A stretch of 64,000 nucleotides of DNA, taken from the NCBI GenBank assembly GCA_001421185.1, contig LJKK01000032.1, forward strand, positions 1-64,000, written 5' to 3'. The notes beneath the pieces were generated by a model. It was given only the letters and a program-made list of their open reading frames with translations. It was not told the DNA's origin and ran no database searches. The translations under genes and the position numbers were made by a program. Positions 46,263-56,008 of this stretch are shown here, piece by piece. Each line of letters starts with the position of its first letter. Within the stretch, counting starts at the first letter, position 1. Source of the DNA: Methanomassiliicoccales archaeon RumEn M1. GTDB lineage: Archaea > Thermoplasmatota > Thermoplasmata > Methanomassiliicoccales > Methanomassiliicoccaceae.

Positions 46263-47202
46263 ATGCGGCCCCACCCAGTCGTGACGATGGCCCTTTTCTA
46301 TGTTGTCGTGCAGGTTGGCGCGGTCCTTCTGGCACCATTGTTCCTGCCCCAGATGGTGGGTTTCCCGGACCCCAACGACCCGGTCAATCCGCTCATCTAC
46401 ATCGTCATGGTGCTGGTGATGACGGGCATCATGCTCGTCCTGATCAGGATCGGAAGGCGGAGGATCCTGCAGACGATCTTCTACATCGCCATCTTCGTCA
46501 CCCTGCTGTACGTGTTCACCCCCTTGTTGCTGGAGGTGGAGCTCTCGCTCGATCCCGATGCCACCGGCTGGCCATCCCTCATAGGGGCCATCGCCCTGGC
46601 GGTCGTGCTCATGGTCGCGCTGGCGAAGAGCGGGGAATGGTACATCATCAACGCCGTGGGGCTGATCCTGGCCGTCGGCATAACTGCCATCCTCGGCATG
46701 GCCCTGGGAATACTGCCGGTGATGATCCTGCTGATCATCATGGCCCGCGTACGATGCCATCGCCGTGTACAAGACGAAGCACATGGTGGCCCTGGCCGAA
46801 GGGGTGACCCCCATGCGCCTGCCGGTGATGTTCGTGGTGCCCAACCGAGAGGGGTTCTCCATGGACGATCTGGGGGAGGAGGGCAGCTTGACCCGACGGG
46901 ATGGGCAGGAGAGGGACGCCTTCTTCATGGGCGTGGGCGACACCGTGATCCCGGGCATCCTGACCGTGTCGGCATCGATCTACCTTCCGGCGACCGCCTC
47001 GTTCCTCCTCACGTCCAACCTGTGGGTGGCGCTGGGGACCATCGTGGGCGGCCTCCTCGGCTACCTCCTACTGCTAAGGTACGTCATGCGGGGCAAGCCC
47101 CAGGCCGGACTGCCGTTCCTCAACACCGGGGCCATCCTGGGCTATCTCGCCACCTACCTGATCATGTACCAGGACCTGGGCCTGGGCGCGCTAGGCCTAT
47201 GA
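46263..47202 (+). CDS. Presenilin/signal-peptide-peptidase-like aspartyl protease, frameshifted
   Basis: Reconstructed length about 312 aa with about nine hydrophobic segments. The catalytic motifs are YDAIAVYKTKHM (first Asp) and GVGDTVIPGIL (GxGD, second Asp), with LPFLNTG at the position of the PAL motif. This matches archaeal intramembrane proteases of family A22. The frame breaks between them: at 46744-46746 three C stand where two are needed to read AAYDAIAVY. The start at 46263 is the best available ATG; an ATG at 46287 (MALFYVVVQ) is the alternative. The substrate is unknown; family members cut membrane helices. Confidence 0.85.
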
Positions 47203-47238
47203 GAAAGAGTAAAGCACACGGACGCCATAATCGTGGAC

Positions 47239-47880
47239 ATGAGATTCCTGGTGCTTTCCGACGTGCATAGCAGCAACCGCACCATTGCCTGGGCCAATCG
47301 TCTGGCGAGGGAGCATGAGGCGGACGCCTTCATCGTCCTGGGCGACATCGTCAACTTCAGCCCGGCGGACTGGGCGGAGGAGTTCCTCAGCTCCCTGGAC
47401 CTGCCGGCCTACGCCGTGCCGGGCAACTGCGATCCACCGGCCGTGGTCGGATACATCGAGAGGGCCGCCACCTCGCTGCACCAGAGAAAGGCGGAGGTGG
47501 GAGGGATGACGTTCATCGGATTGGGCGGCTCCAACCCCACCATCTTTGACACCCCTTTCGAACTGGAGGAGGAGGACATCGCCGAGAAGCTGGGCCCCCT
47601 GATGGAGGAGGGCGCCGTCATGGTGCTGCACTGCCCGGCGTACGGCTTCCTCGACAAGGTGACCGGTGGCAAGAGCGTCGGCAGCACGGCCATCCTGGAC
47701 CTGGTCAAGAGGTACCGGCCCCGCGTGGTCCTATCGGGCCATGTGCACGAGGACCGCGGGGTCGTGGAGGACAATGGGGTCCTGTTCATGAACCCGGGGG
47801 CCGCCAAGGACGGTTTCTCGGCGCTGCTCGACATCGGGGATGTCATCAAGGGCGTCCTTCTAGACCGGGTGATCGAGTGA
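47239..47880 (+). CDS. Calcineurin-like metallophosphoesterase
   Basis: A 213-aa phosphoesterase: RFLVLSDVHSSN (D-x-H), VLGDIVNF (GD), GNCD (replacing GNHD, with Cys for His) and the C-terminal LSGHVHEDRG (GHxH). Two metal ions are expected. Substrates are unknown; related proteins act as phosphodiesterases. The GNCD change is also seen in some functional members. The start is the ATG at 47239; a GTG at 47233 is also in frame. Confidence 0.88.
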   Translation: MRFLVLSDVHSSNRTIAWANRLAREHEADAFIVLGDIVNFSPADWAEEFLSSLDLPAYAVPGNCDPPAVVGYIERAATSLHQRKAEVGGMTFIGLGGSNPTIFDTPFELEEEDIAEKLGPLMEEGAVMVLHCPAYGFLDKVTGGKSVGSTAILDLVKRYRPRVVLSGHVHEDRGVVEDNGVLFMNPGAAKDGFSALLDIGDVIKGVLLDRVIE

Positions 47881-47963
47881 ACCCCAGCCGGACCGGGGGT
47901 CGCCCCACGGCCGGGCGAAGCAAACCTTTTATACTGCCGTCAAATTAGTGGCTGAGGATTAGT

Positions 47964-48347
47964 ATGGCACTTTGGCACGGAAAGTCCAAGCGGAAGCCTA
48001 CCGGCGGACGCTTGGTCCAGAGCAGAAAGAAGCGGCGTTTCGAGGTTGGGCGCGAGCCCTTGTTCACCAACTTGGGCCCTGAGAGCCTGAGGAAATACCG
48101 CACCATGGGTGGTAACTCGAAGAACAGGATGCTCAGCGCTGCCTATGCCAACGTCGTGGACCCCGCGACCAACAAGGTCACCAGGGTCAGGATCGTAAAG
48201 GTCGTGCATAACCCGGCGGACCCCAACTATGTTCAGAGGAACATCGTTACCAAGGGTGCCACCATCCAGACGGATGCCGGGATGGCTCGCATCACCTCCC
48301 GCCCTGGGCAGGACGGGACCATCAACGCCGTTCTCATCGCCGAGTGA
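47964..48347 (+). CDS. rps8e: 30S ribosomal protein S8e
   Basis: A 127-aa eS8 found in archaea and eukaryotes only. Signature: MALWHGKSKRKPTGGRLVQSRKKRRFEVGREP and RMLSAAYANVVDPATNKVTRVRIVKVV. A TATA box (ttttatac, 47927-47934) lies about 35 bases before the ATG at 47964. It is next to srp19. Confidence 0.97.
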   Translation: MALWHGKSKRKPTGGRLVQSRKKRRFEVGREPLFTNLGPESLRKYRTMGGNSKNRMLSAAYANVVDPATNKVTRVRIVKVVHNPADPNYVQRNIVTKGATIQTDAGMARITSRPGQDGTINAVLIAE

Positions 48348-48471
48348 GCGTAGGCCGCTCGGTGCAATCGCTTCCACAATCCTTTCCTCATTCTTCATTT
48401 GTTCTAGGTGCGAGCGGACGCTGTCAAGGGCCGATGGAATCATTTAATAGCTCCATCATGTTCTTCCTGGC

Positions 48472-48771
48472 ATGGCTAAGGAGTTCGACGCGGACAAGGC
48501 ATGGGTGCTATGGCCAGAATATTTTGACGCGCAGCGCACCCGGGATCAGGGCCGACGCGTCAAGAAGGGCCTGGCGGTACAGGAGCCCCAGATGGTGAAC
48601 ATCGTAAAGGCCGTGGAAAGACTGGGCCTGGGATGGAAGCTGGAAGAGGGTAAGAGCTATCCAGGCGCATGGTGGAACAAGCAGGGCCTCCTGCTGGTGG
48701 AGAACAACATGCCCAAGTCCGCCCTGCTGGTCAAGATCGCCCAGGAGCTGCAGAAGATACAGCGCCAGTGA
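48472..48771 (+). CDS. srp19: Signal recognition particle protein SRP19
   Basis: A 99-aa RNA-binding protein: WVLWPEYFDAQRTRDQGRRVKKGLAVQEPQ and SYPGAWWNKQGLLLVENN match the SRP19 family. It binds SRP RNA and prepares it for SRP54 in membrane targeting. The ATG at 48472 has a TATA-like tttaatag (48445-48452) about 25 bases upstream. Confidence 0.93.
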   Translation: MAKEFDADKAWVLWPEYFDAQRTRDQGRRVKKGLAVQEPQMVNIVKAVERLGLGWKLEEGKSYPGAWWNKQGLLLVENNMPKSALLVKIAQELQKIQRQ

Positions 48772-48859
48772 TCCTGGCCCTGATCAAGCTGATCCGAAAA
48801 AGAAAGTATGTCGGCCGCCCCGCGTAGGGGGCGGCGCTCGATGAGCCCGCCTCGCGGGC

Positions 48860-49150
48860 TCAGCGGTCCTGGGAGGTCTCCACCTCTTCCACCAGGCGCT
48901 TGCCCGTGGACACGCTGTCGACGGAATGGATGACAGCCCCGGCCTCGCTGATGCTGTTCTCCACTTCCTCGAAAACAATAGAGTTTCCTTCAACGGTTAT
49001 CTTCACGGTCTCGGTGTCCTGGTCCACCTCGATGATTGTGATGTTCACGCCGGACACGCCCTCCAGCACGCTAAGGTGCTGGGACAGCTCCACTATGCCC
49101 GGATGGTGTGGTTTCAGGACGTCAAGGACTATTCTCTTTATGTCTGACAC
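48860..49150 (-). CDS. DUF211 family protein
   Basis: A 96-aa protein matching DUF211: [26 protein letters not shown] and [24 protein letters not shown], a ferredoxin-like alpha/beta fold found mainly in archaea. DUF211 proteins form small oligomers and have been linked to metal or nucleic acid binding, but the role is unsettled. A minus-strand TATA (tttttatatg, 49187-49196) lies about 40 bases before the ATG at 49150. Confidence 0.9.
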   Translation of the reverse strand: MSDIKRIVLDVLKPHHPGIVELSQHLSVLEGVSGVNITIIEVDQDTETVKITVEGNSIVFEEVENSISEAGAVIHSVDSVSTGKRLVEEVETSQDR

Positions 49151-49292
49151 AGACCTTCACTTATCCTTGTGCTTCCAATGGGTTGCACATATAAAAAATG
49201 AGCGTTTTTGGCGTGGCGACGCATGACCAGCAGGTCGATGTTGCTCGATGACCGGCCAAAAGGTTAATCACTTCATCTCTATACTCCATTCC

Positions 49293-50726
49293 ATGCTCCC
49301 CTTCCAGGAAGTGAGGGTCCTTGACATTAACTCCGAGTACCTCGGTGTACCGATCGACGCTCTGATGGAGAACGCCGGAGAGGCGGCCGCTGAGGTCATC
49401 ATCAGAGAGATGGGCACCGGGAAGAGGATCGCAGTGGTCTGCGGCGTGGGCAACAACGCCGGCGACGGTTTCGTGGCCGCCCGCTACCTGATGCGCGACA
49501 ATCAGGTGACGGTGGTGCTCGCCAGCCCTCCGGCGGAGATCCGCACCGAGGCCGCCCGGCGCGCGTATGAGCGCGTAAAGCACATCGCGTCCTCCTCGGT
49601 GGGGATCGACTACGGAAAATACGACATAGTGGTCGACGCGCTGCTGGGCACCGGCACGCTGACGGATGTGCGCGAGCCGTACCGCACCATCATCGGCCGC
49701 ATCAACAGCTCCGGCTCCTTCGTGGCCTCGATCGACGTCCCATCCGGCCTGGGCACCGACATATCCATCCGCCCCGACATGACCGTGACCTTCACGGACG
49801 TCAAGCAGGGCATGACGCCCGAGAACTCGGGAAGGATCATCGTCCAGGACATCGGCATCCCGCCGGAGGCCAGCCGCTACGTCGGTCCGGGGGAGTTCGC
49901 CTATTACCCTTCCAGGGGTCAGGAGTCTCACAAGGGGGAGAACGGCAAGGTGCTCATCATCGGCGGAGGGCCGTTCACCGGCGCCCCCGCCCTCTCCGCC
50001 CTGGCGGCATACCGCACCGGGGTGGACATGGTCAGCGTGGCCGTTCCCGAGAAGGCGTTCTACGTGGTGGCCGGATACTCTCCGAACATGATCACCCACA
50101 AGCTCCATGGCGATTTCCTCACCGATGAGGACGTGGACCACTGCATGCGCCTGGCCAGCAAGTCGGACGCGGTGCTGATAGGTCCCGGACTGGGGACCGA
50201 CCCCAGCACCATGCAGGCGGTGCGCAGCTTCGTGAGCCGGTGCGACCGCCCCATGGTCCTCGACGCTGACGCCATACCGGCGGTGGCGGCCGACCTGTCG
50301 GTGCTGAAGGGCAAGAAGGGGGTCATCACCCCTCACGCCGCCGAGTTCGAGGCGCTGACCGGCTCCCCCCTGCCCCGGGACCATACGGAGCGCGAGAAGG
50401 CGGTCAAGGAAGCGGCCGCCAGCCTGGGGTTCACCATACTGGCCAAGAGGCGCATCGACATCATATCGGACGGCGTCACCACCAAGCTGAACCGGACGGG
50501 CAACGCCGGGATGTCGGTCGCCGGCACCGGCGACGTCCTGGCGGGAGAGGTGGTCGCGCTGCTGTCCAAGCAGGTCTCGCCCTTCAACGCCGCCCGCATG
50601 GCCGCGTTCCTCAACGGGACGGCAGGAGATCTAGCGTTCCAGCGCCTGGGATACTCGATCATGGCCACCGACGTCATCGAGCAGATCCCGGAGGTGCTGC
50701 GCCGCTCCCTCCGGAAATTGAGCTGA
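49293..50726 (+). CDS. nnr: Bifunctional NAD(P)HX epimerase/dehydratase
   Basis: A 477-aa fusion. The N-terminal half (about 1-205) is the NAD(P)HX epimerase domain with GNNAGDGFVAARYL; the C-terminal half (about 210-477) is the ADP-dependent dehydratase with GPGLGTDPS, VLDADAIPAVAAD and NAGMSVAGTGDVLAG. It repairs hydrated NADH and NADPH. I chose the ATG at 49293 (MLPFQEVRVLDINSEYLG) because the family's first conserved helix starts here; an upstream ATG at 49248 adds 15 non-conserved residues. A phosphoesterase gene follows 36 bases downstream. Confidence 0.94.
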   Translation: MLPFQEVRVLDINSEYLGVPIDALMENAGEAAAEVIIREMGTGKRIAVVCGVGNNAGDGFVAARYLMRDNQVTVVLASPPAEIRTEAARRAYERVKHIASSSVGIDYGKYDIVVDALLGTGTLTDVREPYRTIIGRINSSGSFVASIDVPSGLGTDISIRPDMTVTFTDVKQGMTPENSGRIIVQDIGIPPEASRYVGPGEFAYYPSRGQESHKGENGKVLIIGGGPFTGAPALSALAAYRTGVDMVSVAVPEKAFYVVAGYSPNMITHKLHGDFLTDEDVDHCMRLASKSDAVLIGPGLGTDPSTMQAVRSFVSRCDRPMVLDADAIPAVAADLSVLKGKKGVITPHAAEFEALTGSPLPRDHTEREKAVKEAAASLGFTILAKRRIDIISDGVTTKLNRTGNAGMSVAGTGDVLAGEVVALLSKQVSPFNAARMAAFLNGTAGDLAFQRLGYSIMATDVIEQIPEVLRRSLRKLS

Positions 50727-50762
50727 GAAGCGGTTAATACCGAGAAAACCATCTCTGGCAGG

Positions 50763-51440
50763 ATGAGATGGGGGCTCATATCCGACATCCACTCTAACGC
50801 TCCGGCGCTGCGGGCGGTGCTTGACGACCTCGAGCGGCTCGGCGTCGAGCGGGTGCTCTGCGCCGGGGACGTGGTGGGCTATTACCCCTTCCCCAATGAG
50901 ACCATCGAGATGATGGCGGAGGCCCGCATCATCAGCATCCAGGGCAACCACGACCGGGCGGTGCTGAACGTCAACCCCTCCATGATGAACCCCCAAGCCG
51001 CCGATGCGGTGCTGTGGACGGCCAGCGTGCTGAGCGCCAACAACCGGAGGCTGCTGAGCGTGATGCCGCCCAACACCACCGTGCGCTCTGATCGGCGCGC
51101 CATGAGCGTATACCACGGCTCTCCCCGGGACCCCCTGGAATACGTGTACGAGGAGGATGCCAGCGCCAGCCTGCTGCGCATGGCCCGATGCTCCGTGCTG
51201 GTGCTGGGCCACACGCACGTCCCATACGCCAAAAGATTTCCTGACGGACTCATCGTGAACCCCGGCTCGGTGGGCCAGCCCCGGGATGGCGATCCCCGGG
51301 CGAGCTATTCCATTGTCGACACCGAGGAGGGGTCGGTGGAGAACCACCGAGTGGAATACGACCTCGAGGCGATGGAGCGCCGGTTCGAACGGACCAACCT
51401 CCCCCGCTGGCTGCTCGAGCGGCTCAGGGACGGCATTTGA
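50763..51440 (+). CDS. YfcE/MJ0936-like metallophosphoesterase
   Basis: A 225-aa phosphodiesterase with the full metal-binding set: RWGLISDIHSN, CAGDVVGYYPFPNE, QGNHDRAV, VYHGSPRDPLEY and LGHTHVPYAKRF. The N-terminal MRWGLISDIHSNAPALRAVLDDL and the C-terminal NPGSVGQPRDGDPRASY are typical of the YfcE/MJ0936 group. The ATG at 50763 is the first codon of the fold. It is on the same strand as nnr and a further phosphoesterase gene. Confidence 0.9.
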   Translation: MRWGLISDIHSNAPALRAVLDDLERLGVERVLCAGDVVGYYPFPNETIEMMAEARIISIQGNHDRAVLNVNPSMMNPQAADAVLWTASVLSANNRRLLSVMPPNTTVRSDRRAMSVYHGSPRDPLEYVYEEDASASLLRMARCSVLVLGHTHVPYAKRFPDGLIVNPGSVGQPRDGDPRASYSIVDTEEGSVENHRVEYDLEAMERRFERTNLPRWLLERLRDGI

Positions 51441-51478
51441 GGGAAATTATAAACGCTGGGCCCTGTTCAGTTAGGTCC

Positions 51479-52272
51479 ATGAGCGTTCCCTGCCCCATCC
51501 CCGACCACCTGGCCCTGGAGATAGAGGATGCCCAGGCGGTATGCGTGGGAGACCTGCACATAGGGCTGGAATCGGAGCTGCGCTCCAAGGGGGTGCACGT
51601 CCCATCGCAGACGCACCGCATGGAGCGGGAGCTGGTCCGCCTCAGCGTGGGCCGGGAGCGCATCATTTTGCTTGGCGACCTCAAGAACAAGGTGCCGGGC
51701 AGCTCGAGGCAGGAGTACGCCGAGATCCCCCGGTTCATCAAGATGATGCAGCGCCACTATGGAACGGTGGACCTGGTGAGGGGGAACCACGACACCAGCA
51801 TCGAGGAGTTCCTGCCCGAGGGCGTCAACGTACATCCGGCCAGCGGCTTCGTCCTGGGAGACGTGGGCTTCGTCCACGGCCACACTTGGCCATCGCCCGA
51901 GGTGATGTCCCGGCGGTACCTGGTCATGGCGCACAACCACCCCACCGTGGCCCTGGAGGACTCATTGGGCAACATCAGCAAGGAGCCTTGCTGGGTCCGT
52001 TTTCCTGTCCTCGATAACGCGGGCAAGCGTTACATGGAGGTGCCGGAGGAGGTCATCATGGTCCCCGCCTTCAACCGCTCCCTGGGAGGCTCTCCGGTCA
52101 ACATCACCGGGGGGAAGCTGCTGGGACCTCTGTTCTCCGACGGCCTGCTGGACCTCAAGGCCGGGAAGGTATACCTGACGACGGCATCTATCTTGGCACC
52201 ATCGGCGACCTCATGGTGCGCAGCACCACCCGGATCAGGACGCTCCCCCACCGCAACCGGCCCAATCACTGA
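51479..52272 (+). CDS. Metallophosphoesterase, frameshift near the 3' end
   Basis: Reconstructed length about 264 aa. It belongs to the archaeal phosphoesterase group with VCVGDLHIGLESELRSKGVHV (a GDLHIG motif), LLGDLKNKVPGSS, LVRGNHDTSIEE and VHGHTWPSPEV. The gene loses its frame near 52174-52178 (plus), where one base is missing after GKVYL; restored, it ends DDGIYLGTIGDLMVRSTTRIRTLPHRNRPNH at a TGA at 52270-52272. TATA aattataaa (51446-51454) lies about 26 bases before the ATG at 51479. It converges with a gene that also carries a frameshift. Confidence 0.85.
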
Positions 52273-52881
52273 CGCCTTCTCACCGGATGCCTCAGGATGG
52301 TCCTCAGGCGTTCGGGGGCCGACCGCCGGGGGGTCGCTGAGATAGATCTCGTGGTGCTTGTCCCTCAGCTCGTACCCGCTGTCCTCGACGAAGCGATGCA
52401 GCCGCTCGATGGTGGGCCATTCTTCGGCGTAAGGACCGACGTGGAGCACCTGCGCCGAGAGGCCCTCCTCGAAGCGTTCGAAACGCAAGCTGTCCAACGA
52501 CGGCAGCTGCTTCTTCCTCCGGACCTCCTCCTTCGCCCTATCGACCAGCTCCGCGGTCACCGGCTCGGGCTGCATGATCATGGAGGTCCATCTCCAGTTA
52601 TCCCTCCGCTCGAGGTCCAGGGAGGCCAGGTCGTCCACCCACCATAGGCCCTCCAGCGGAAGGACGCCGTAGTCCGGTCCGCCGCCCTTCTTGACCATGA
52701 ACTTGAGCGCGTACGATAGGGCGAACAGCGCCTCCACCGCCTGCTGGTACTCCGGTGCGGTCCGGGGGTCGCCGGAGCCATCGATCATCAGGTAGTTCAT
52801 CGCCGGCACCTCCACCAGGGACGGCTCCGATCGCGCTTCGTACAGCGGTCCCAGCTGCTTTCGCAGGTCGAGCTTGGGCAT
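52266..52881 (-). CDS. GyrI-like small-molecule-binding domain protein, frameshifted
   Basis: Reconstructed length about 204 aa. The pattern VEVPAMNYLMIDGSGDPRTAPEYQQAVEALFALSYALKFMVKK, GLWWVDDLASLDLERRDNWRW and LHVGPYAEEWPTIERLHRFVEDSGY is the stand-alone GyrI/SOUL-like domain. It binds or hydrolyses small ligands in this family, but the ligand here is unknown. The frame breaks at a run of six G (52328-52333); with five the protein ends KHHEIYLSDPRRSAPERLRTILRHPVRRRQ and stops at 52266-52268. It overlaps the 3' end of the converging phosphoesterase by a few bases. Confidence 0.82.
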
Positions 52882-52976
52882 GCTCCCGTCATCGCATCCA
52901 TGGCTATTTTAGCGTAGGCCCGGAGCGCTGGCGCTGAACGAAAAATATGAAAAAAGGAAAAGGTTGTGAAAGGGGT

Positions 52977-54488
52977 TTAGAAGTTCCTGATCTCCTGGAA
53001 CACGGACCCGTCGGCCCTCCTGACCACCGCCCTGATGGGCATCTTGCCCGGCAGGGTGTGGGTGGCGCAGGAGTTGCAGGGGTCGTAGGCACGGAACGCC
53101 ATCTCCACCTGGTTGAGGATACCGGGGGAGATCTGCCAGTTCTTGATCAGGGCCTTGGCCGCCTTGTTGATGGACATATTGATGGGCCCGTTGTTGTTGG
53201 TGGTGCCCACGAGCAGGTTGACGTCCTGCACGATGCCGTTCTCGTCCGCCACGTAGTGGTGGTAGAGAGTTCCGCGAGGCGCTTCCAGGACGCCGACACC
53301 CTCTCCCGGGACACCGGGCTTGTTCTTGATGTCCTTGCTGGTGATGATGGGGTCCTGAGCGCATTCCAGCAGCAGCTCGGCCGCGTGCACGAGCTCGATG
53401 ACCCTGGCCCAGTGGTACACCAGGGTGTGGTGTATGGGGCCGTTCACACCAAGGTCCTTGAAGAACCCGATCAGCCTCTCGTACTGCTCCTGAGCCAGAG
53501 GGGTGGTGAAGCCGCTGGAGGCGTTGATACGGGCCAGTGGCGCAGCGCGGTACATGCCGCTCTCGGGCCCGTCGACGAAGCCCTTCCAGCCGTTCTTCTT
53601 CAGGAAGGGGAACTTCTCGTAGGACCAGGGCTCGGTGTGCTCCCCGAGGTGCTCCAGGTAGTCGTCCGGCTTGAACTTGACGAACTCCTTGCCCGACGGG
53701 TCGACGACCCTGATGTCGCCGTCGTAGAAGTTGACCTTGTTGTTCTTGTCCACCATGCCCATGTAGTAGGTCTCATGGTAGTAGATGCTGGGGTCCTTGA
53801 TCAGGTTCAGGTAGGTCTCGTTCTTCAGGACGACGTCGTCCAGGAGGCCGACGGTGAACTTGGCGAACTCCACGATCTCCTTGGCCCAGCCCTCGATCTT
53901 GGCGCGGTCCTCTTCGGCCAGGGGCTTGGACATACCGCCGGGGATGCCGCACACGGGGTGGGTGGCCTTCCCGCCGATGATCTCCTGGACCTTCTGGGCC
54001 ATGGAGCGGTTCTTCAGGACCTGCCCGCCGATCTCCAGACCGACGGTGTCCACCACGCCGAGGATGTTCCTCTTGGCGGCGGGGGCGGCAGGGCCCATGA
54101 CGAAGTCCGCGGACGCCAGGGCGTAGAAGTGCGCGATGTGGCTGTGGACGTAGTGAGCGGCGTAGAACAGCTCACGGAGCCTCACGGCAGCCGGCGGGGG
54201 CTCGACCTTGTAGACCTTGTCCAGCGCCTTGGTGGAGCACAGGTGGTGAGCGCCCGGGCACACTCCGCACAGACGGGGCGTGATCTTGTTCAGTTCGTCG
54301 ACCGACCGACCGATGCAGAACTTCTCGAAACCGCGAAGCTCAGGGATCTGCCAGTAGGTCTGCTCAACATTGCCCTCATCGTTCAGGAAGATCTCGACCT
54401 TGCCGTGGCCTTCCAGACGGGTGACGGGGTCAATGGTTATCCTCTTCGACTCCGACTTGTAGGTCTGATCGGTTATCTCTGGGCTCAT
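52977..54488 (-). CDS. mvhA: F420-non-reducing [NiFe]-hydrogenase large subunit MvhA
   Basis: A 503-aa catalytic subunit. The nickel-binding motifs are R-L-C74-G-V-C77-P-G-A-H and D-P-C471-N-S-C474-A-T-H477. A C-terminal tail of 26 residues follows the last His and would be removed on maturation. It feeds electrons from H2 through MvhG and MvhD to HdrA for bifurcation in heterodisulfide reduction. It is the last gene of hdrA-mvhD-mvhG-mvhA; the ATG overlaps the MvhG stop as ATGA. Membrane segments are absent. Confidence 0.97.
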   Translation of the reverse strand: MSPEITDQTYKSESKRITIDPVTRLEGHGKVEIFLNDEGNVEQTYWQIPELRGFEKFCIGRSVDELNKITPRLCGVCPGAHHLCSTKALDKVYKVEPPPAAVRLRELFYAAHYVHSHIAHFYALASADFVMGPAAPAAKRNILGVVDTVGLEIGGQVLKNRSMAQKVQEIIGGKATHPVCGIPGGMSKPLAEEDRAKIEGWAKEIVEFAKFTVGLLDDVVLKNETYLNLIKDPSIYYHETYYMGMVDKNNKVNFYDGDIRVVDPSGKEFVKFKPDDYLEHLGEHTEPWSYEKFPFLKKNGWKGFVDGPESGMYRAAPLARINASSGFTTPLAQEQYERLIGFFKDLGVNGPIHHTLVYHWARVIELVHAAELLLECAQDPIITSKDIKNKPGVPGEGVGVLEAPRGTLYHHYVADENGIVQDVNLLVGTTNNNGPINMSINKAAKALIKNWQISPGILNQVEMAFRAYDPCNSCATHTLPGKMPIRAVVRRADGSVFQEIRNF

Positions 54489-55498
54489 TCTGATACCTCC
54501 GCCTTCTTCTCGCTGACCTTCCTCTTGATGATGGACTTGGGCATGGTGAACGCATAGAAGGTTCCCAGGGGGTCCTTGATCTCGGTCATCAGCTTGAGGA
54601 TGTCATCCTCGGACAGCTGGGTCTCGTTCTCCTCGGTCCGGTAGATGGACGCCAGGGCGCTCAGCATGGAGCCACCGTGGTCCTCGACGGCAGCGGTGGG
54701 GCCCATGCAGCCGCGGCAGGGCTGGTTGGCGTTCAGGCACTGCGCTCCGCAGCCGGCACGGGTGGCCGGTCCGAGGCAGATGACGCCCTGCTCTAGCATG
54801 CACTTCTCCGGGTCGATGTCGATCTCGTGGGGTAGGTGGACGCCGCCGATTGTCTTGTACGACTTCTCCCTGCCGCACTCGTCGCAGAGGGTCTTCTGGG
54901 AGGCGATGAAGGTCCCCTTGGGGGGCAGCTCGGCGCCTTCCTTGACATGCTTCTCCACGACGTCCAGGAACGCGTTGATCAGCTCGGTGGTGGGCGGGCA
55001 GCCGGGCATGTAGTAGTCCACGTCGATGACATCATCCAGGGTGAGGACGGTGTCGTACATGACGGGGAGCTCCAGCTCGCCCTCGGGGGCCTCGTACCGG
55101 GGCTGAGGGAGGGTTCCCTCAGGGTTGACGCTGGAGAACGTCTTGTTGTAGACGTAGTCCATGATGGCCTTCTTGTTGGTCACGTTGGCCAGCCCGGGTA
55201 TGCCGCCGTAGCAGGCGCAGGAGCCGAAGGACACCACGATCTGGGACTTCTGCCTGAGCAGCTTGGCGACGTGTTCGTTCTCGCTGTTCCTGATGGCGCC
55301 ATTGTACAGGGTGACGGTGATGCTCTTGTCAGGCATCGCCTCGACATCCTTCAACTTGGTGTCCACGGCGATGGGCCAGAAGGCGATGTCCGCCATCTCG
55401 GCCACACCGAGGATCCTCTCGTCGATGTCGAGGAGAGCTACGTCGCAGCCACCGCATCCGGCGCCCCAATATTGTGCAATTGACACTCCTTTTGCCAT
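54485..55498 (-). CDS. mvhG: F420-non-reducing hydrogenase small subunit MvhG
   Basis: A 337-aa iron-sulfur small subunit. The N-terminal GAGCGGCDVALLDIDERI holds the proximal-cluster cysteines, and VSFGSCACYGGIPGLAN and MPGCPPTTELI complete it. Further cysteines (CDECG, CMLEQGVICLGPATRAGCGAQCLNANQPCRGCMGP) carry the medial and distal clusters. The start is the ATG at 55498 (MAKGVSIAQYWGAGC). It is the third gene of the operon. Confidence 0.96.
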   Translation of the reverse strand: MAKGVSIAQYWGAGCGGCDVALLDIDERILGVAEMADIAFWPIAVDTKLKDVEAMPDKSITVTLYNGAIRNSENEHVAKLLRQKSQIVVSFGSCACYGGIPGLANVTNKKAIMDYVYNKTFSSVNPEGTLPQPRYEAPEGELELPVMYDTVLTLDDVIDVDYYMPGCPPTTELINAFLDVVEKHVKEGAELPPKGTFIASQKTLCDECGREKSYKTIGGVHLPHEIDIDPEKCMLEQGVICLGPATRAGCGAQCLNANQPCRGCMGPTAAVEDHGGSMLSALASIYRTEENETQLSEDDILKLMTEIKDPLGTFYAFTMPKSIIKRKVSEKKAEVSE

Positions 55499-55508
55499 TG
55501 GTAACACC

Positions 55509-56006
55509 TCAGTGCGCGTACTTGGCCCTCTCGGCCTTCTGTTCTTTCTCTGCCTCGACAATGGGGTTGGGGCCCAGCTCACGGATCGTTTCCACGAACT
55601 CCTTGACGGTGGACTGGAACTTCACGCCTTCGGAGGCGGAGACCCATTCCAGCTTGAGGCGTTCCGGGTCCAGCCCGTACTGCTCCAGCAGCATCTTGAG
55701 GAGGGCGATCCTCCTGCGAGTGCGGTAGTTGCCGCCGATGTAGTGGCAGTCCGCGGGGTGGCACCCCAGGACCATGACGCCATCGGCGCCCTTGGCGAAG
55801 GCCCTGAGGACGTGCTCAGGGTCCACCCTGGCCGAGCACATGGCCCTCAGTACCAGGAAGTTGGTGGGCATCTGTAGCCTGGAGACTCCCGCCAGGTCGG
55901 CCCCGGCGTAGGAGCACCAGTTGCAGCAGAACGCGATGATCTTCGGTTCGAACTGCCCCTCGGTGGCCGCCGGAGCGGCCTGGGTCTCGTGTTGGGTCGA
56001 AGACAT
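55509..56006 (-). CDS. mvhD: Hydrogenase iron-sulfur subunit MvhD
   Basis: A 165-aa delta subunit that links MvhAG to HdrA. The cysteine pattern IAFCCNWCSYAGADLAG and the cluster VLGCHPADCHYIGGNYRTRRRI match the MvhD [2Fe-2S] protein. It starts in or near the stop of hdrA: the ATG at 56006 is used here, a GTG at 56012 is also in frame. The first about 20 residues (TQHETQAAPAATEGQ) are poorly conserved. Confidence 0.95.
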   Translation of the reverse strand: MSSTQHETQAAPAATEGQFEPKIIAFCCNWCSYAGADLAGVSRLQMPTNFLVLRAMCSARVDPEHVLRAFAKGADGVMVLGCHPADCHYIGGNYRTRRRIALLKMLLEQYGLDPERLKLEWVSASEGVKFQSTVKEFVETIRELGPNPIVEAEKEQKAERAKYAH

Positions 56007-56008
56007 GT

